Shown: positions 1-8,736, counted from the stretch's first letter. The stretch: 64,000 bases of DNA from Actinacidiphila acidipaludis (GCF_019890725.1 NZ_JAINZZ010000025.1:42018-106017); one strand, 5' to 3'. A program made the numbers and translations. The notes: a model not told the origin generated them from the sequence alone.

Positions 1-1535
1 ACCTGGCGAACCTGCGGACGATCAGCCTGTTCGCCCAAGCAGCGGAGCGCGGCACCGTGCGCCCGGGCTCGCAGGCGGGTGTCGCCGACCTGTTCGACTC
101 CTCCGGCGACACGCATTCCTGGGATCCGGCGTCGTACTGGGGCTGGAACCTCAGGATGCTGGTCACGGCCGACATGGGCGCCGGCGCGTACGCCAACAAC
201 GACGGCTACTTCGCCCTGTACCGCGACGCCCTGCCGGAGACCCTCGCCTGGACGGCCGGCGAGTTCCCCGGCTCGGCCGGCGCGTGCACACCGGAGACCA
301 TGCGGTTCAACGGCGTCGGCGTCCAGGTGCACCTCGCCAACGGCCAGTGGGGCGCCAAACCGTATCTGAACTGCAGCTCCCAGGGGCCGGCCAACTACAA
401 CGCGAGGACGCTGTCCACGGGCGCGGAGGTCGCGCTGTTCGTCTGGCAGACCTACCAGGCCACGGACGACCGGGAGTTCCTGCGGCAGAACTACCCGCTC
501 ATGGCCGACTGGGCCAGGTTCATGCTCGCGTACGCGACGACCGGCGCGGACGGACACCTGCACACCAGCCCGTCCAACGCGCACGAGACCCAGTGGGACG
601 TCAGCGATCCCACCACCGACATCACGGCGATGACCGCGGTCTTCCCCGACGTGATCCAGGCCGCGCGACTGCTCCATCGCGACCAGGACCTCGTGACCGC
701 GCTGAGCGCGGCGCTGCCGAAGATCCTGCCGTACCCCCGCACCGACGCCGCGACCATGACCCAGCAGCTCGACCCCGCAGCCGACAGCACCGGGCAGGAC
801 GTGATCGGCCAGTCGTTCCAGCAGGCCGCGAAGACCCACAACGAGGAGAATCTCGGCCTCGAACCGGTGTGGCCCTACGGAGTGATCGGCGACAGCGGCC
901 CGCTGTCGGACCTGGCCAAGCGCACCTTCGCCGATCGCCCCTTCGTCGAGCACAACGACTGGAGCTTCGACCCCATCGACGCGGCCCGGCTCGGTTTCGG
1001 CGACGACATGGCGAAGGAACTGGTCGACCTCACCGAGACCTACCAGCAGCGCCCGTCGGGCCTGGCGTCCTTCGGCGCCACCTACCAGGAGCCGTACGCC
1101 GAGCAGGGCGCGGTCGTGACCACGGCGCTGCAGGACGCGCTCGTCCAGGACTACGACGGCCTGCTGCGCGTCGCACCGGCGCTGCCCACCGGCTGGAACG
1201 CCGACGCCACGGTGTTCATCCAGCACCGGAGCAAGGTCGACGTGCAGGTCCGGGACGGCGTGCCGGTGACGGTCGCGATCGAGGCCGGCGCGAACGTCGC
1301 ACAGCAGGTGCGCAACCCCTGGCCCGGCCAGAGCGTCGAGGTGGTCGCGAACGGCCGCACGGTCGTCGCCCCGACGTCCGCCTCCCGGTTCACCGTCCCG
1401 CTGCGGGCCGGCCACGCGTACCTCATCGAGCGGGACGGCGCGCCGACGCTGCCGTTCGCGCCGGTCACCGCCACGCCCGCGACCGCGGCACGCACCCTCG
1501 GGCCGGTCGTCATCGGTCTGCCGAAGGCGGGCTGA
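1..1535 (+). CDS. GH95-type glycoside hydrolase, 3' part (5' end outside window)
   Basis: The reading frame is open from the left edge (frame of base 3) to the TGA at 1533-1535, about 510 visible codons, so the start lies upstream. It resembles the (alpha/alpha)6 catalytic barrel and C-terminal beta-sandwich of GH95-like enzymes (1,2-alpha-L-fucosidase/L-galactosidase group): SWDPASYWGWN, an Asn/Glu-containing TSPSNAHETQ segment and a DPTTDITAM stretch equivalent to the family's late barrel motif, then an APALPTGW segment leading into the sandwich. The family removes terminal fucose or galactose residues and is usually exported; the signal peptide cannot be seen here. A strong hairpin follows at 1588-1616. 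The family call is by motif only; exact specificity is open. Confidence 0.72.
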   Translation, partial: LANLRTISLFAQAAERGTVRPGSQAGVADLFDSSGDTHSWDPASYWGWNLRMLVTADMGAGAYANNDGYFALYRDALPETLAWTAGEFPGSAGACTPETMRFNGVGVQVHLANGQWGAKPYLNCSSQGPANYNARTLSTGAEVALFVWQTYQATDDREFLRQNYPLMADWARFMLAYATTGADGHLHTSPSNAHETQWDVSDPTTDITAMTAVFPDVIQAARLLHRDQDLVTALSAALPKILPYPRTDAATMTQQLDPAADSTGQDVIGQSFQQAAKTHNEENLGLEPVWPYGVIGDSGPLSDLAKRTFADRPFVEHNDWSFDPIDAARLGFGDDMAKELVDLTETYQQRPSGLASFGATYQEPYAEQGAVVTTALQDALVQDYDGLLRVAPALPTGWNADATVFIQHRSKVDVQVRDGVPVTVAIEAGANVAQQVRNPWPGQSVEVVANGRTVVAPTSASRFTVPLRAGHAYLIERDGAPTLPFAPVTATPATAARTLGPVVIGLPKAG

Positions 1536-1587
1536 GGCGCACCGAGCGGTTCGACGCCCTCTGCGGCGGGCCGTTGACCGACGACGC

Positions 1588-1616
1588 GCTCTGCCCCCGG
1601 CCGCCGGGGGCAGAGC
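1588..1616 (+). terminator. strong hairpin terminator after the GH95 gene
   Basis: A perfect 13-bp stem (GCTCTGCCCCCGG / CCGGGGGCAGAGC) with a 3-nt loop lies 53 bases after the stop codon. It has no long U tract, as is usual for actinomycete terminators. Confidence 0.75.
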
Positions 1617-1639
1617 CAGACCCGTGCGGAGCCCTAGGT

Positions 1640-1677
1640 TAATTGCTTGACAAAGCAATTATGTAGAGTCGTGGTGG
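1640..1677 (+). promoter_or_regulatory. palindromic operator over the promoter of the amidohydrolase gene
   Basis: TAATTGCTT-N4-AAGCAATTA (1640-1661) is a perfect 9-bp inverted repeat and strikingly AT-rich for this genome. A candidate -35 TTGCTT (1643-1648) sits inside it and a -10 TAGAGT (1665-1670) follows after 16 nt, so a bound regulator would cover the -35 box. The shape fits a MarR- or TetR-type dimer site. No cognate regulator gene is adjacent. Confidence 0.65.
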
Positions 1678-1716
1678 ACCGACGCTCAACGGTGTGCCAC
1701 CTGGGAGGACCACACG

Positions 1717-2907
1717 ATGAAGACCCTGGCCCTGCATGCGGGCTCGATGTTCGACGGGTTCAGCCTGTCCGACCCCGCGACGGTGTACGTCGCCGGTGAC
1801 CGGATCGTGCGCGTGGACCGGGAGGGAGCGCTTCCCGCCGACGGCACCGCGCTCGTCGACTTCGGTACGGAGGCGTGCCTGCTCCCCGGCCTCATCGACA
1901 CGCACGTGCATCTGGCGTTCGACGCCGGACCCGACCCCGTCGCCTCGCTCGCCGCCATGGACGACGAGACCTTGCTGGCGCACATGCGCGACGCGGCCAG
2001 GTCCGCCCTGGACGCCGGCATCACCACCCTGCGCGACCTCGGCGACCGTGACTTCCTGTCGCTGAAGCTGGTCGAGGAACTTGCCGGCCGGCCCGAGCTG
2101 GGCCCCGAGATTCTCCCGGCCGGGCCGCCGCTGACCGTGCACGGTGGCCACTGCCACTTCCTCGGCGGCGAGGTCGAGGGCGCCGAGGCGCTGCGTGCCG
2201 CGGTGCGGGAGCGCCACGCACGGGGGTGCCGTGTCATCAAGATCATGGCGAGCGGTGGCCACATGACACCCGACTCGGTGCCGCCGCACGTCTCGCAGTA
2301 CAGCCTGGCGGACCTGCGCGTCGTGGTGGACGAGGCCCACGGCCTCGGTCTGCCGGTCGCCGCGCACGTCCACGGCGTGCAGGCGGTCCAGGACGCCGTC
2401 GAAGCGGGCGTGGACAGCCTGGAGCACCTCACGTTCCTGACCAGCGACGGCGCCGGGCCCGACGAGGGTCTGCTCAAGACCGTCGCCGACAGCGGCAGCT
2501 TCGTCAGCCTGACGGTCGGCTCCGACCCCGGCAAGGCTGTGCAGCCCCACGGGGACCTGCTCAAGCACGTCGAGACCATGCGCAAGGCCTGGACCGAACT
2601 GCGCGCGCTGGGGGCGGACGTCGTCGTCGGCTCGGACGCCGGCATAGCCCCCTTCAAGCCCCACGACGTGCTTCCGCACGGGGTGCGTGATCTCCAGGGT
2701 TTCGCCGGCATGACCCCGCTGGAGGCGCTGACGGCCGTGACCAGTGTGGCCGCGCGGGCATGCCGGGTGGAGGGCCGCAAGGGCCAGATCGCACCCGGCG
2801 CCGACGCCGACATCCTCGCCGTTCACGGCAATCCGGTGGCCGACCCCGCCGCGCTGTTCGCGATCGAGGCGGTCTTCCGGGCGGGCGTTCAGGTCCGGGG
2901 GCGCTGA
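1717..2907 (+). CDS. amidohydrolase-superfamily metal hydrolase (imidazolonepropionase/prolidase-like)
   Basis: A 396-residue protein of typical length for cytoplasmic TIM-barrel amidohydrolases. The ligand set is visible: HxH in DTHVHL (about residue 60), a probable carbamylated lysine in VIKIMASGG, histidines in AAHVHG and LEHLTF, and the late aspartate in VVGSDAG. The C-terminal part (RKGQIAPGADADILAV) is the usual composite beta-sandwich. The family hydrolyses C-N bonds of cyclic amides, ureas or Xaa-Pro/N-acyl dipeptides; substrate is not predictable here. The ATG is preceded by GGGAGGACC at normal spacing. It stands alone behind the palindromic operator at 1640-1661, suggesting ligand-inducible single-gene control. 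Confidence 0.85.
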   Translation: MKTLALHAGSMFDGFSLSDPATVYVAGDRIVRVDREGALPADGTALVDFGTEACLLPGLIDTHVHLAFDAGPDPVASLAAMDDETLLAHMRDAARSALDAGITTLRDLGDRDFLSLKLVEELAGRPELGPEILPAGPPLTVHGGHCHFLGGEVEGAEALRAAVRERHARGCRVIKIMASGGHMTPDSVPPHVSQYSLADLRVVVDEAHGLGLPVAAHVHGVQAVQDAVEAGVDSLEHLTFLTSDGAGPDEGLLKTVADSGSFVSLTVGSDPGKAVQPHGDLLKHVETMRKAWTELRALGADVVVGSDAGIAPFKPHDVLPHGVRDLQGFAGMTPLEALTAVTSVAARACRVEGRKGQIAPGADADILAVHGNPVADPAALFAIEAVFRAGVQVRGR

Positions 2908-3157
2908 CCGAGATCGGGCCGCGTCGCCATGGCCGACGCGGCCCCCGCTGCAACGAGAGGTGCATCGCCGGGCAGCCGTGAGTCCATCGCGATCCGTGCC
3001 CTGGGGGTCGGTGTCAGCAGCTCACTCGACGCCCTGACCGGCGGTTTGACGGCCGCATCCCGCGATGCTTGACTGCGCAAGGACCTTTCGGGATCCCTTC
3101 ACCGGGTCGGAGATCCCGTGCGCGGCACCGTCACACCACACACCCGAGGACTGGCTC

Positions 3158-4357
3158 ATGACCGAACGACTCACCCGCGGCTTCGTCGTCACCGACCGGC
3201 AGCCGGGATGCCCGTTCGATCCGTCGCAGCGGCTCACGCACATGGCCCGGCAGGAGGAGCCGACCCGGGTACCGGTCTACGAACCGCGGTTCGGCGAAGC
3301 GGACACCGTGATCCTGTCCCGGTACGCCGACGTCAGGGCCGCCCTCGGCGACACCCGCCTGCAGTACGGCCACCTTCCCCTGCCCGCCGGCGAACCCAGG
3401 ACGTTCATGCCCGGCTTCCCGCCGGACCACCACGGCGCCGAACACATCCGGCTGCGCCGCATGATGGCCGCGGCCTTCGCCCCCAAGCGGATCCGGACGC
3501 TCGGCCCGCTGGTGGACAAGGTCCTCGCCGAGCGGCTGGACGTCATGGAGGCGGCCGGTCCGGGTGTCGACCTCGTCGCCGCCTACGCCGTCGCCGTGCC
3601 CTCGATCGTGATCGGCGAACTGCTGGGCGTGCCCGCCTCGATGCATCAGGACTTCCACAGTCTCAGCGCGGGGGTCGTGAACTTCGCCAGCTCCCCGGCC
3701 GAGTACTTCGCCCACCTGGGCAAATTCGGCGCCTACATGAAGGATCTCGTCGCCGAGATCCGCCGCCACCCCACCGACGGCCTGATCACCGAGCTGATGG
3801 AAGGACGCAGCGGGGACATCGGCGACGCCGAGATCGTCGGTCTGACCAGCGCTCTGGTGGTCGCCGGCCACGAGACGACCGCGGCGATGATCGCCCTGGG
3901 CGCGCTGGCGCTGCTGGAAAGGCCCGACCAGCGTGCCCTGCTGCTCGACGAGAGCGTCTCCACCGCCGACGCCGTGGAGGAGCTGCTGCGGTATCTGAGC
4001 ATCTCCGGCGTGTTCCCGCGCGTGGCCAACGAGGACATCACGATCGGCGAGTGGCCGGTCAAGGCAGGCGAGCGGGTCCTGGTCTCGCTGCTCACGGCCA
4101 ACCGCGACCCGCGGCTGGTGCCCGACGGCGCCGACCGGCTGGACCTCACCCGCGAGCCGGTCCAGCACATGGCCTTCGGGTTCGGAACCCACCAGTGCCC
4201 GGGCCAGCACCTCGCGCGGCTGGAACTCCAACTCGCCCTGCCCGCGCTCTTCCACCGCTTCCCGGAGCTGCGCCTGGCCGTCCCGGCCGACGAGTTGACC
4301 TTCCACGGCGACGGCGCGAACGTCTACGGCGTGGAGGGGCTGCCCGTCGCCTGGTAA
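3158..4357 (+). CDS. cytochrome P450 (CYP105-like)
   Basis: A soluble 399-residue P450. The I-helix oxygen-activation motif AGHETT, the K-helix ExxR (EELLR) and the heme loop FGFGTHQCPGQHLA with thiolate Cys347 are all present and intact. The family inserts one oxygen atom into C-H bonds using electrons from ferredoxin/ferredoxin reductase; neither partner gene is nearby, so redox partners must come from elsewhere. The sequence resembles the CYP105 group of xenobiotic and natural-product hydroxylases. The start at 3158 is chosen because CGAGGA sits 7 bases upstream and the length fits; an upstream in-frame start would add an unrelated tail. No biosynthetic genes surround it. Confidence 0.9.
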   Translation: MTERLTRGFVVTDRQPGCPFDPSQRLTHMARQEEPTRVPVYEPRFGEADTVILSRYADVRAALGDTRLQYGHLPLPAGEPRTFMPGFPPDHHGAEHIRLRRMMAAAFAPKRIRTLGPLVDKVLAERLDVMEAAGPGVDLVAAYAVAVPSIVIGELLGVPASMHQDFHSLSAGVVNFASSPAEYFAHLGKFGAYMKDLVAEIRRHPTDGLITELMEGRSGDIGDAEIVGLTSALVVAGHETTAAMIALGALALLERPDQRALLLDESVSTADAVEELLRYLSISGVFPRVANEDITIGEWPVKAGERVLVSLLTANRDPRLVPDGADRLDLTREPVQHMAFGFGTHQCPGQHLARLELQLALPALFHRFPELRLAVPADELTFHGDGANVYGVEGLPVAW

Positions 4358-4389
4358 ATGTCGCCCCTTTCCGGGGAATTTCAGGCGTT

Positions 4390-4425
4390 TTCTCCAGGGA
4401 GTTCAGGTTCTCCAGGGAGTTCAGG
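4390..4425. repeat. perfect tandem duplication of an 18-nt unit
   Basis: TTCTCCAGGGAGTTCAGG occurs twice head to tail (4390-4407, 4408-4425). A degenerate third copy, TTTCCGGGGAATTTCAGG, lies just before at 4368-4385. The repeats fill the gap between the convergent P450 and aldo/keto reductase genes. Confidence 0.85.
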
Positions 4426-4428
4426 CGG

Positions 4429-5394
4429 TCAGGCCGTCCCCGCCGGGAAGAGCTCGTCGAGCCGTGCGGCGAGTTCGGCCGTCCACGGGAGGCTTTGGGC
4501 CTCGTGGACTCCCTGCCACTGCGACTCCTTGCTGACGCCGATGACCGGAGCGGCCACCACAGGGTGATTGACCAGCCAGGCCAGCGCCAGGCCGGCCGGT
4601 GTGACGCCGTTGTCCGCCGCGAGCCGATCAAACTCCGCCACCCGTGCCATCAGCCCCGGGTCGCCCAGGAATTCGTCGGTCCGGCGCCCGGTGCTGGCCC
4701 GGCTTCCCTTCTCCGGCTGTTCGCCGCGGCTGTAGCGGCCCGCGAGAATGCCGTTCGCCAGCGGCGAGTACGGGGAGTACGCCAGCCCCTCCGCCTGCAC
4801 GATCGGCAGGACGGTCAGGTCGTCGTCGCGGACGATCAGCGAGTACGAGTTCTGGATCAGCTCGGGGCGTACGAGACCGAGGCGATCGGCGGTCTCCAGG
4901 GCGGACTCGAGCGCGGCCCGGTCGACGTTCGACAGGCCGTACGCCCGGATGCGACCGCTCTCCACCGCCGCGCTGAACACCGGGAGCGACTCGGACCACG
5001 GCGTCTTCGGGTCGACGGTGTGCGCGAAGTAGAGATCGACCCGCCCGAGGGTGTCGATGCTGTGCTGGAGTTGGCGTTCCACACGCTCGGGGGACAGGTC
5101 GGGGCCGCCGCTCGTGAAGCCCGTCTTGCTCTGGACGAGCATGCCGGAGTCCGGGTGCGCCGCGTTCCACACGCCGACCACCCGTTCGCTGTTGCCTCCG
5201 GTGTAGATGTCGGCGGTGTCGATGACCGCGAAGCCCTCGGCGACGGCACGGTCGATCAGGCGGAGGCCCTCGGCGTCGGACAGCCCGAGACCCGGGCCGG
5301 TCTGCGTCGAGACTCCGCCGATGTTGCCGGTGCCCAGTACGAAACGTCCGAGCTGCGCCCGGCGCTCTTGCGGTGACGATGCGATCCAGGTCAT
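4429..5394 (-). CDS. aldo/keto reductase
   Basis: A 321-residue NADPH-dependent (alpha/beta)8 oxidoreductase of the aldo/keto reductase superfamily, reducing aldehydes or ketones in the cytosol. The catalytic tetrad is intact: Asp59 and Tyr64 (VIDTADIY), Lys90 (VQSKTGF) and His125 (YFAHTVD). I place the start at 5394 (MTWIAS) because GGGA lies upstream at suitable spacing; a start four codons earlier (5406) is possible. It is divergent from the HxlR regulator at 5613, a frequent arrangement in which HxlR controls its neighbouring oxidoreductase under redox or electrophile stress. Two related 15-bp elements lie between them. Confidence 0.88.
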   Translation of the reverse strand: MTWIASSPQERRAQLGRFVLGTGNIGGVSTQTGPGLGLSDAEGLRLIDRAVAEGFAVIDTADIYTGGNSERVVGVWNAAHPDSGMLVQSKTGFTSGGPDLSPERVERQLQHSIDTLGRVDLYFAHTVDPKTPWSESLPVFSAAVESGRIRAYGLSNVDRAALESALETADRLGLVRPELIQNSYSLIVRDDDLTVLPIVQAEGLAYSPYSPLANGILAGRYSRGEQPEKGSRASTGRRTDEFLGDPGLMARVAEFDRLAADNGVTPAGLALAWLVNHPVVAAPVIGVSKESQWQGVHEAQSLPWTAELAARLDELFPAGTA

Positions 5395-5454
5395 GGCAGG
5401 TCCCATCTCGACGGGGTTCGGTCGCTCACGGGGGCGACCAGCGGTGATGAGTAA

Positions 5455-5515
5455 GTACGATTTTCGAACTCACCGCTACCGGCCACGCTACCCAAGGTCA
5501 GTCCGAAAAGCGAAC
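5455..5515. promoter_or_regulatory. paired inverted 15-bp elements, candidate HxlR operators
   Basis: GTACGATTTTCGAAC (5455-5469) and GTCCGAAAAGCGAAC (5501-5515) are inverted copies: the reverse complement of the second matches the first at 12 of 15 positions. They lie between the aldo/keto reductase and HxlR genes, 46 bp apart centre to centre. Confidence 0.5.
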
Positions 5516-5612
5516 TAACCCGCCGGTGGCTCGTTCCTGGGCGCCGGCGGTGGGCCGGCGGTGTGCCGTCGGCGAGCGGCGGGGCCGAGAGCCGGAGAGG
5601 TAGCATGACCGG

Positions 5613-5993
5613 GTGAGTCCGGAATACGAATCGACTGATCGCGTGACTCCCCGGGTCTGCTCCATCGCCGACGCGCTCGACGTCGTCGGGGAACGCTGGA
5701 GCCTGCTCGTCGTCCGGGAGCTCGGGTTCGACGTCCGCCGGTTCAAGGACATCCAGATCAACACCGGCGCCCCGCGGGAGACGCTCGCCCTGCGGCTGCG
5801 CAAGCTGGAGGCCGCGGGAGTCATCGAGCGCCGCCGCTACAGCGACCGTCCGCCGCGGGACGAGTATCTGCTGACCGATGTCGGCCGCGAACTGCTCCCC
5901 GTGCTGCGTGCGCTGCGAAAATGGGGGGAGCGGCACGTCACGCCCGTCCGGGCCGCAACGAGCGGCGAGCACGAGGCACCTAACCAGGCCTGA
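5613..5993 (+). CDS. HxlR-family transcriptional regulator
   Basis: A 126-residue winged-helix protein. The HxlR signature is clear: CSIADALDVVGERWSLLVVREL, then a recognition region around RRFKDIQINTGAPRETLALRLRKLEAAGVIERR and the wing RPPRDEYLLTDVG. HxlR proteins act as dimers, often sensing aldehydes or redox state through cysteines; the only obvious cysteine is near the N-terminus, in VCSIADAL. It probably controls the divergent aldo/keto reductase. The GTG at 5613 lacks a well-placed ribosome site; a TAGCAT hexamer (5601-5606) ends 6 nt upstream, consistent with a leaderless transcript. Confidence 0.87.
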   Translation: MSPEYESTDRVTPRVCSIADALDVVGERWSLLVVRELGFDVRRFKDIQINTGAPRETLALRLRKLEAAGVIERRRYSDRPPRDEYLLTDVGRELLPVLRALRKWGERHVTPVRAATSGEHEAPNQA

Positions 5994-6080
5994 CCTGCCG
6001 GGGAGCAATGCTCAAGGCCTGCGGAGCGGCCTCGGTCGGACGCGAAGGGCGTACCCCCCGGAGGCGTGAGAGGGGCACCG

Positions 6081-6785
6081 ATGGATCAGGGCACCCGCGA
6101 CGAGCTCATCAGCCGGCTTGCCGAGGCGATCAGGTCCGTCAGGGCCGCTCACCCGCTGAGGGTCGCCATCGACGGGCCGCCCGCCGCCGGCAAGACCACG
6201 CTGGCGGACGAACTCGCCGTCGCCCTGCGCGCGCAGGACTGCCACGTCATCCGCGCGACCATCGACGACTTCCTCTTCCCCCGGGCGCGGCGCTACCGAC
6301 GCGGCAAGTACTCGGCCGAAGGCTGCTACTTCGACGCCCACGACCGCGCCGCACTGTGCCGGGTCCTGCTCGATCCGCTCGGCCCAGGTGGAGACCGAAG
6401 GGTTCAACACACGGTCTACGACGCGGACACCGACACCCCGTCGTCCTCGCCTGCCACGGCCGCCCCCGCGGACGCCGTCCTGCTCTTCGACGGCGTCTTC
6501 CTCCTGCGCTCAGAACTCATCGACCGGTGGGACCTGCGCATCTTCGTGTCCGTCCCCTTCGAGCAGACGGTTGACCGTGCCAAGGACCGGGGGACAGCGC
6601 CGGCCGGATCCACCACCGACACGGCCGCCATCGAACGGTCCTGGCGCGACCGCTACATCCCGGCCCAACAGCTCTACTTCGCCACAGCCCGCCCCGCCGA
6701 CCACGCCGACATCGTCGTTCACAACGATCAACTCCACCGGCCGGCCTGGGAAGTCCGCCCACGTTCATCAAGGCCCGGGACGTGA
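6081..6785 (+). CDS. uridine kinase-like P-loop NTPase
   Basis: A 234-residue protein of the uridine kinase/phosphoribulokinase group. It has a Walker A GPPAAGKTT near residue 27, then TIDDFLFPRARRYRRGKYSAEGCYFDAHD, close to the substrate loop of Streptomyces uridine kinase-like proteins, and a Walker-B-like VLLFDGVFLL. The family phosphorylates nucleosides or related hydroxyl acceptors with ATP or GTP in the cytosol. ATG 6081 follows a GAGAGGGG ribosome site; a GTG five codons upstream is an alternative. It shows no operon partner of related function, so true substrate is uncertain. Confidence 0.8.
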   Translation: MDQGTRDELISRLAEAIRSVRAAHPLRVAIDGPPAAGKTTLADELAVALRAQDCHVIRATIDDFLFPRARRYRRGKYSAEGCYFDAHDRAALCRVLLDPLGPGGDRRVQHTVYDADTDTPSSSPATAAPADAVLLFDGVFLLRSELIDRWDLRIFVSVPFEQTVDRAKDRGTAPAGSTTDTAAIERSWRDRYIPAQQLYFATARPADHADIVVHNDQLHRPAWEVRPRSSRPGT

Positions 6786-6849
6786 CCGCCTCGCCGGGTT
6801 CGGTCGAGGTGGTATCGGCTCACTGGCCGGCGGGGTGTACAACAGGGCT

Positions 6850-7098
6850 GTGACGACGCTGCCGACGCGGGGTATGTGGTGGGCCGAACTCGCGGTCTTC
6901 CTCGCGGGAACAACGGTGACCCTGATGCTGGTCATGTTCGGTCTCTCGCAGGCAACCGGGCATCGCTCGGTATCCCTTGGCGTCGGGCCCTCTTCGGTGC
7001 TGCTCGCGGTCTCCATCGGTGTCGGCATCTTCCTGAGCGGCCGGCTCAGGGCATGGGGATTGCGCCGCCAGGCTGCGTTCAACGCCACGCGATCCTGA
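6850..7098 (+). CDS. small membrane protein, unrecognised
   Basis: An 82-residue ORF with two clear hydrophobic helices (WAELAVFLAGTTVTLMLVMFGL and VLLAVSIGVGIFLSG) and a basic C-terminal tail (RLRAWGLRRQ). The helical-hairpin layout and coding bias support a real gene, but I recognise no family. The start is uncertain: GTG 6850 or GTG 6835, neither with a strong ribosome site. It follows the uridine-kinase-like gene on the same strand by 64 bases. Confidence 0.5.
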   Translation: MTTLPTRGMWWAELAVFLAGTTVTLMLVMFGLSQATGHRSVSLGVGPSSVLLAVSIGVGIFLSGRLRAWGLRRQAAFNATRS

Positions 7099-7302
7099 AA
7101 AGCGCCGAGTTGGTTGGGCTATGGCTGCTTCGGATCCCACGGCCTTCGCCTGTGAACCCGCGGTCCAAGCGGCGCTGCTGGGCAGTCCACCACAACCCGT
7201 CACCGCGAACCGAACATCACGGCGGTCGCAAGAGCGAGTGCGACGGATGCCATGATGGCGGCGTTCGATACGACCGTGTGAAGCGCGCGCAGGGGGTACG
7301 TG

Positions 7303-7593
7303 GTGTGGTATTTGGTGGGCCCCCTCGGTGCGCTGTCGCTGCTCGGGGTCGTGGCCGGGGTTGCCGCCATCAGGTCGAGCTGGCTGCCTTCATGGATGGG
7401 CAAGAGGACGTTCCGGCCCCGGTTGTGGGGGTACGCGGAGGTCCTGTTCTCGGCGAACCTCGCCGTGCAACTGGTCGGCTGGGCCATTCTCAGCCCACGC
7501 CCACGGGGCTTGGCCTATGCCGTGGGGTTCGTGCTGCTGATGGTCGCCTTGGGGCTACTGCGAGCCTCGCAGCGCCCAGAGCGGACCGGTTGA
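7303..7593 (+). CDS. small integral membrane protein, unrecognised
   Basis: About 96 residues with three predicted transmembrane segments (LVGPLGALSLLGVVAGVAAI, LFSANLAVQLVGWAIL, YAVGFVLLMVALGLL) and a positively charged first loop (MGKRTFRPRLW). The start is GTG 7303 or GTG 7300 behind AGGGGG. No family recognised. The second small membrane protein in this stretch; the 200 bases before it hold no gene I can support. Confidence 0.55.
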   Translation: MWYLVGPLGALSLLGVVAGVAAIRSSWLPSWMGKRTFRPRLWGYAEVLFSANLAVQLVGWAILSPRPRGLAYAVGFVLLMVALGLLRASQRPERTG

Positions 7594-7777
7594 GACCCGC
7601 GGCTGGATACGGCTGGCCCGGGCTCTCCACTGGCCCGCCATCCAGCCTTTCCTGGCGAGAAATCCGCGGCGCAGTCAGGGCAGTTCGTCCGGCCGAAGAG
7701 GTAGCCGCCAAGGATAGGAACAGCGAGCCAGGGTCTGGGGTTCGGACCGTGGTCCGTAGGAGACCGCCTGCGGGCTT

Positions 7778-8700
7778 TCAGCCTGCCGACGTGCGTGCCG
7801 TGGCCCTGGCGCGGATGTGCTGGCCGAGAAAGAGAGCGGCGCGGTCCAGTGCCTCGTCGGCTTCGTCCAGGAAGCCGGCGAACGCCTGGAAGACATGGGG
7901 AACGTCAGCGGTGATGTCCAGGATGACGTCCACTCCGGCTTCCCTCGCGCGCGTGGCCATGCGTGTGGAGTCGTCCAGGAGTATTTCGTTGGTGCCCGCC
8001 TGCAGAAGCATCGGAGGGAAGCCGGTCAGGTCGGCGAGGGTGGCGGGGCTGAGCATGGGCTGATGCGGATCCTGCCCCGCAAGGTACATGGTCCCGGTGT
8101 TTTCCAGGCCCTCACGCGTGAAGAACGGGTCGATGCCCGCCTTGGTGTCCATGCTCTCGCCCGTCCGGGTCATGTCGAGCCCGGGGGAGAACGCCACGAT
8201 TGCGGCGGGCATCGGCAGGCCGGCGTCGCGCGCGGCGAGGCAGGTGGTGACGGTGAGACCGCCGCCGGCGGAGTCCCCGGCGAACGCGATCGCCGAAGGT
8301 TCTTCGCCGCTGTCGAGAAGGGCGCGGTAGGCGCTCAGTCCGTCCTCGATCGCGGCCGGGAACGGATGCTCAGGGGCGAGCCGGTAATCCAGGGAGAACG
8401 CCCTGAACCCTGTTTTCGTCACCAGGTTCCCCGTCAGCGACATCGCCGTCTCCGGTGAACCGACCACGTAAGAGCGCCGTGGAAGTAGAGGATCGTCCCG
8501 GCCTTCGGAGTGTCGACCGGCTCGACGAGCACCGCGGGGCGATCGCCGAGCGTGGCAGTCCGGGTGCGGATCCCGGCCGGGACGATCATGTTCCCCATCA
8601 TCGCCCTGAACCCGGCGCGGATCTCCTCCACCGACCGAGGGGCCTCCGGCTGGGGCCGTCGGACCATCGCGTCGATCTCCGCGCGCTGCTGCCGGCTCAT
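7778..8700 (-). pseudogene. hormone-sensitive-lipase-type alpha/beta hydrolase, frameshifted in the oxyanion-hole motif
   Basis: The N-terminal part (start 8700, MSRQQRAEID, with GGAGGAGAC upstream) and the C-terminal part (from about 8470 to 7778) lie in different frames. The first reads ...ILYFHG and the second continues SYVVGSPETA. One G appears missing within the GGC run at about 8474-8478, exactly at the conserved HGG oxyanion hole. Restoring it gives a single 307-codon frame. The rest of the esterase is intact: nucleophile elbow GDSAGGG and the C-terminal His in VPHVFQAF. The family hydrolyses short acyl esters. Divergent from a MarR gene. Either a real recent inactivation or a sequencing error. 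Confidence 0.82.
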
Positions 8701-8736
8701 TGTCTCCTCCATCGCGAGTGCATGCCCAGGAACTAT

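Noticed and set aside
3118..5376. 752-codon plus-strand open frame across the P450 and aldo/keto reductase genes
   Set aside because: Arg/Pro/Gly-rich shadow frame overlapping two well-supported genes; it has no domain.
7200..7487. 95-codon minus-strand frame ending in a hydrophobic stretch
   Set aside because: Lies antisense to the better-supported 7303-7593 membrane protein gene, with no ribosome site or domain.
7743..7756. CGGACC-GT-GGTCCG inverted repeat after a small membrane gene as a terminator
   Set aside because: A 2-nt loop cannot close a hairpin; short GC palindromes are expected by chance at this GC content.
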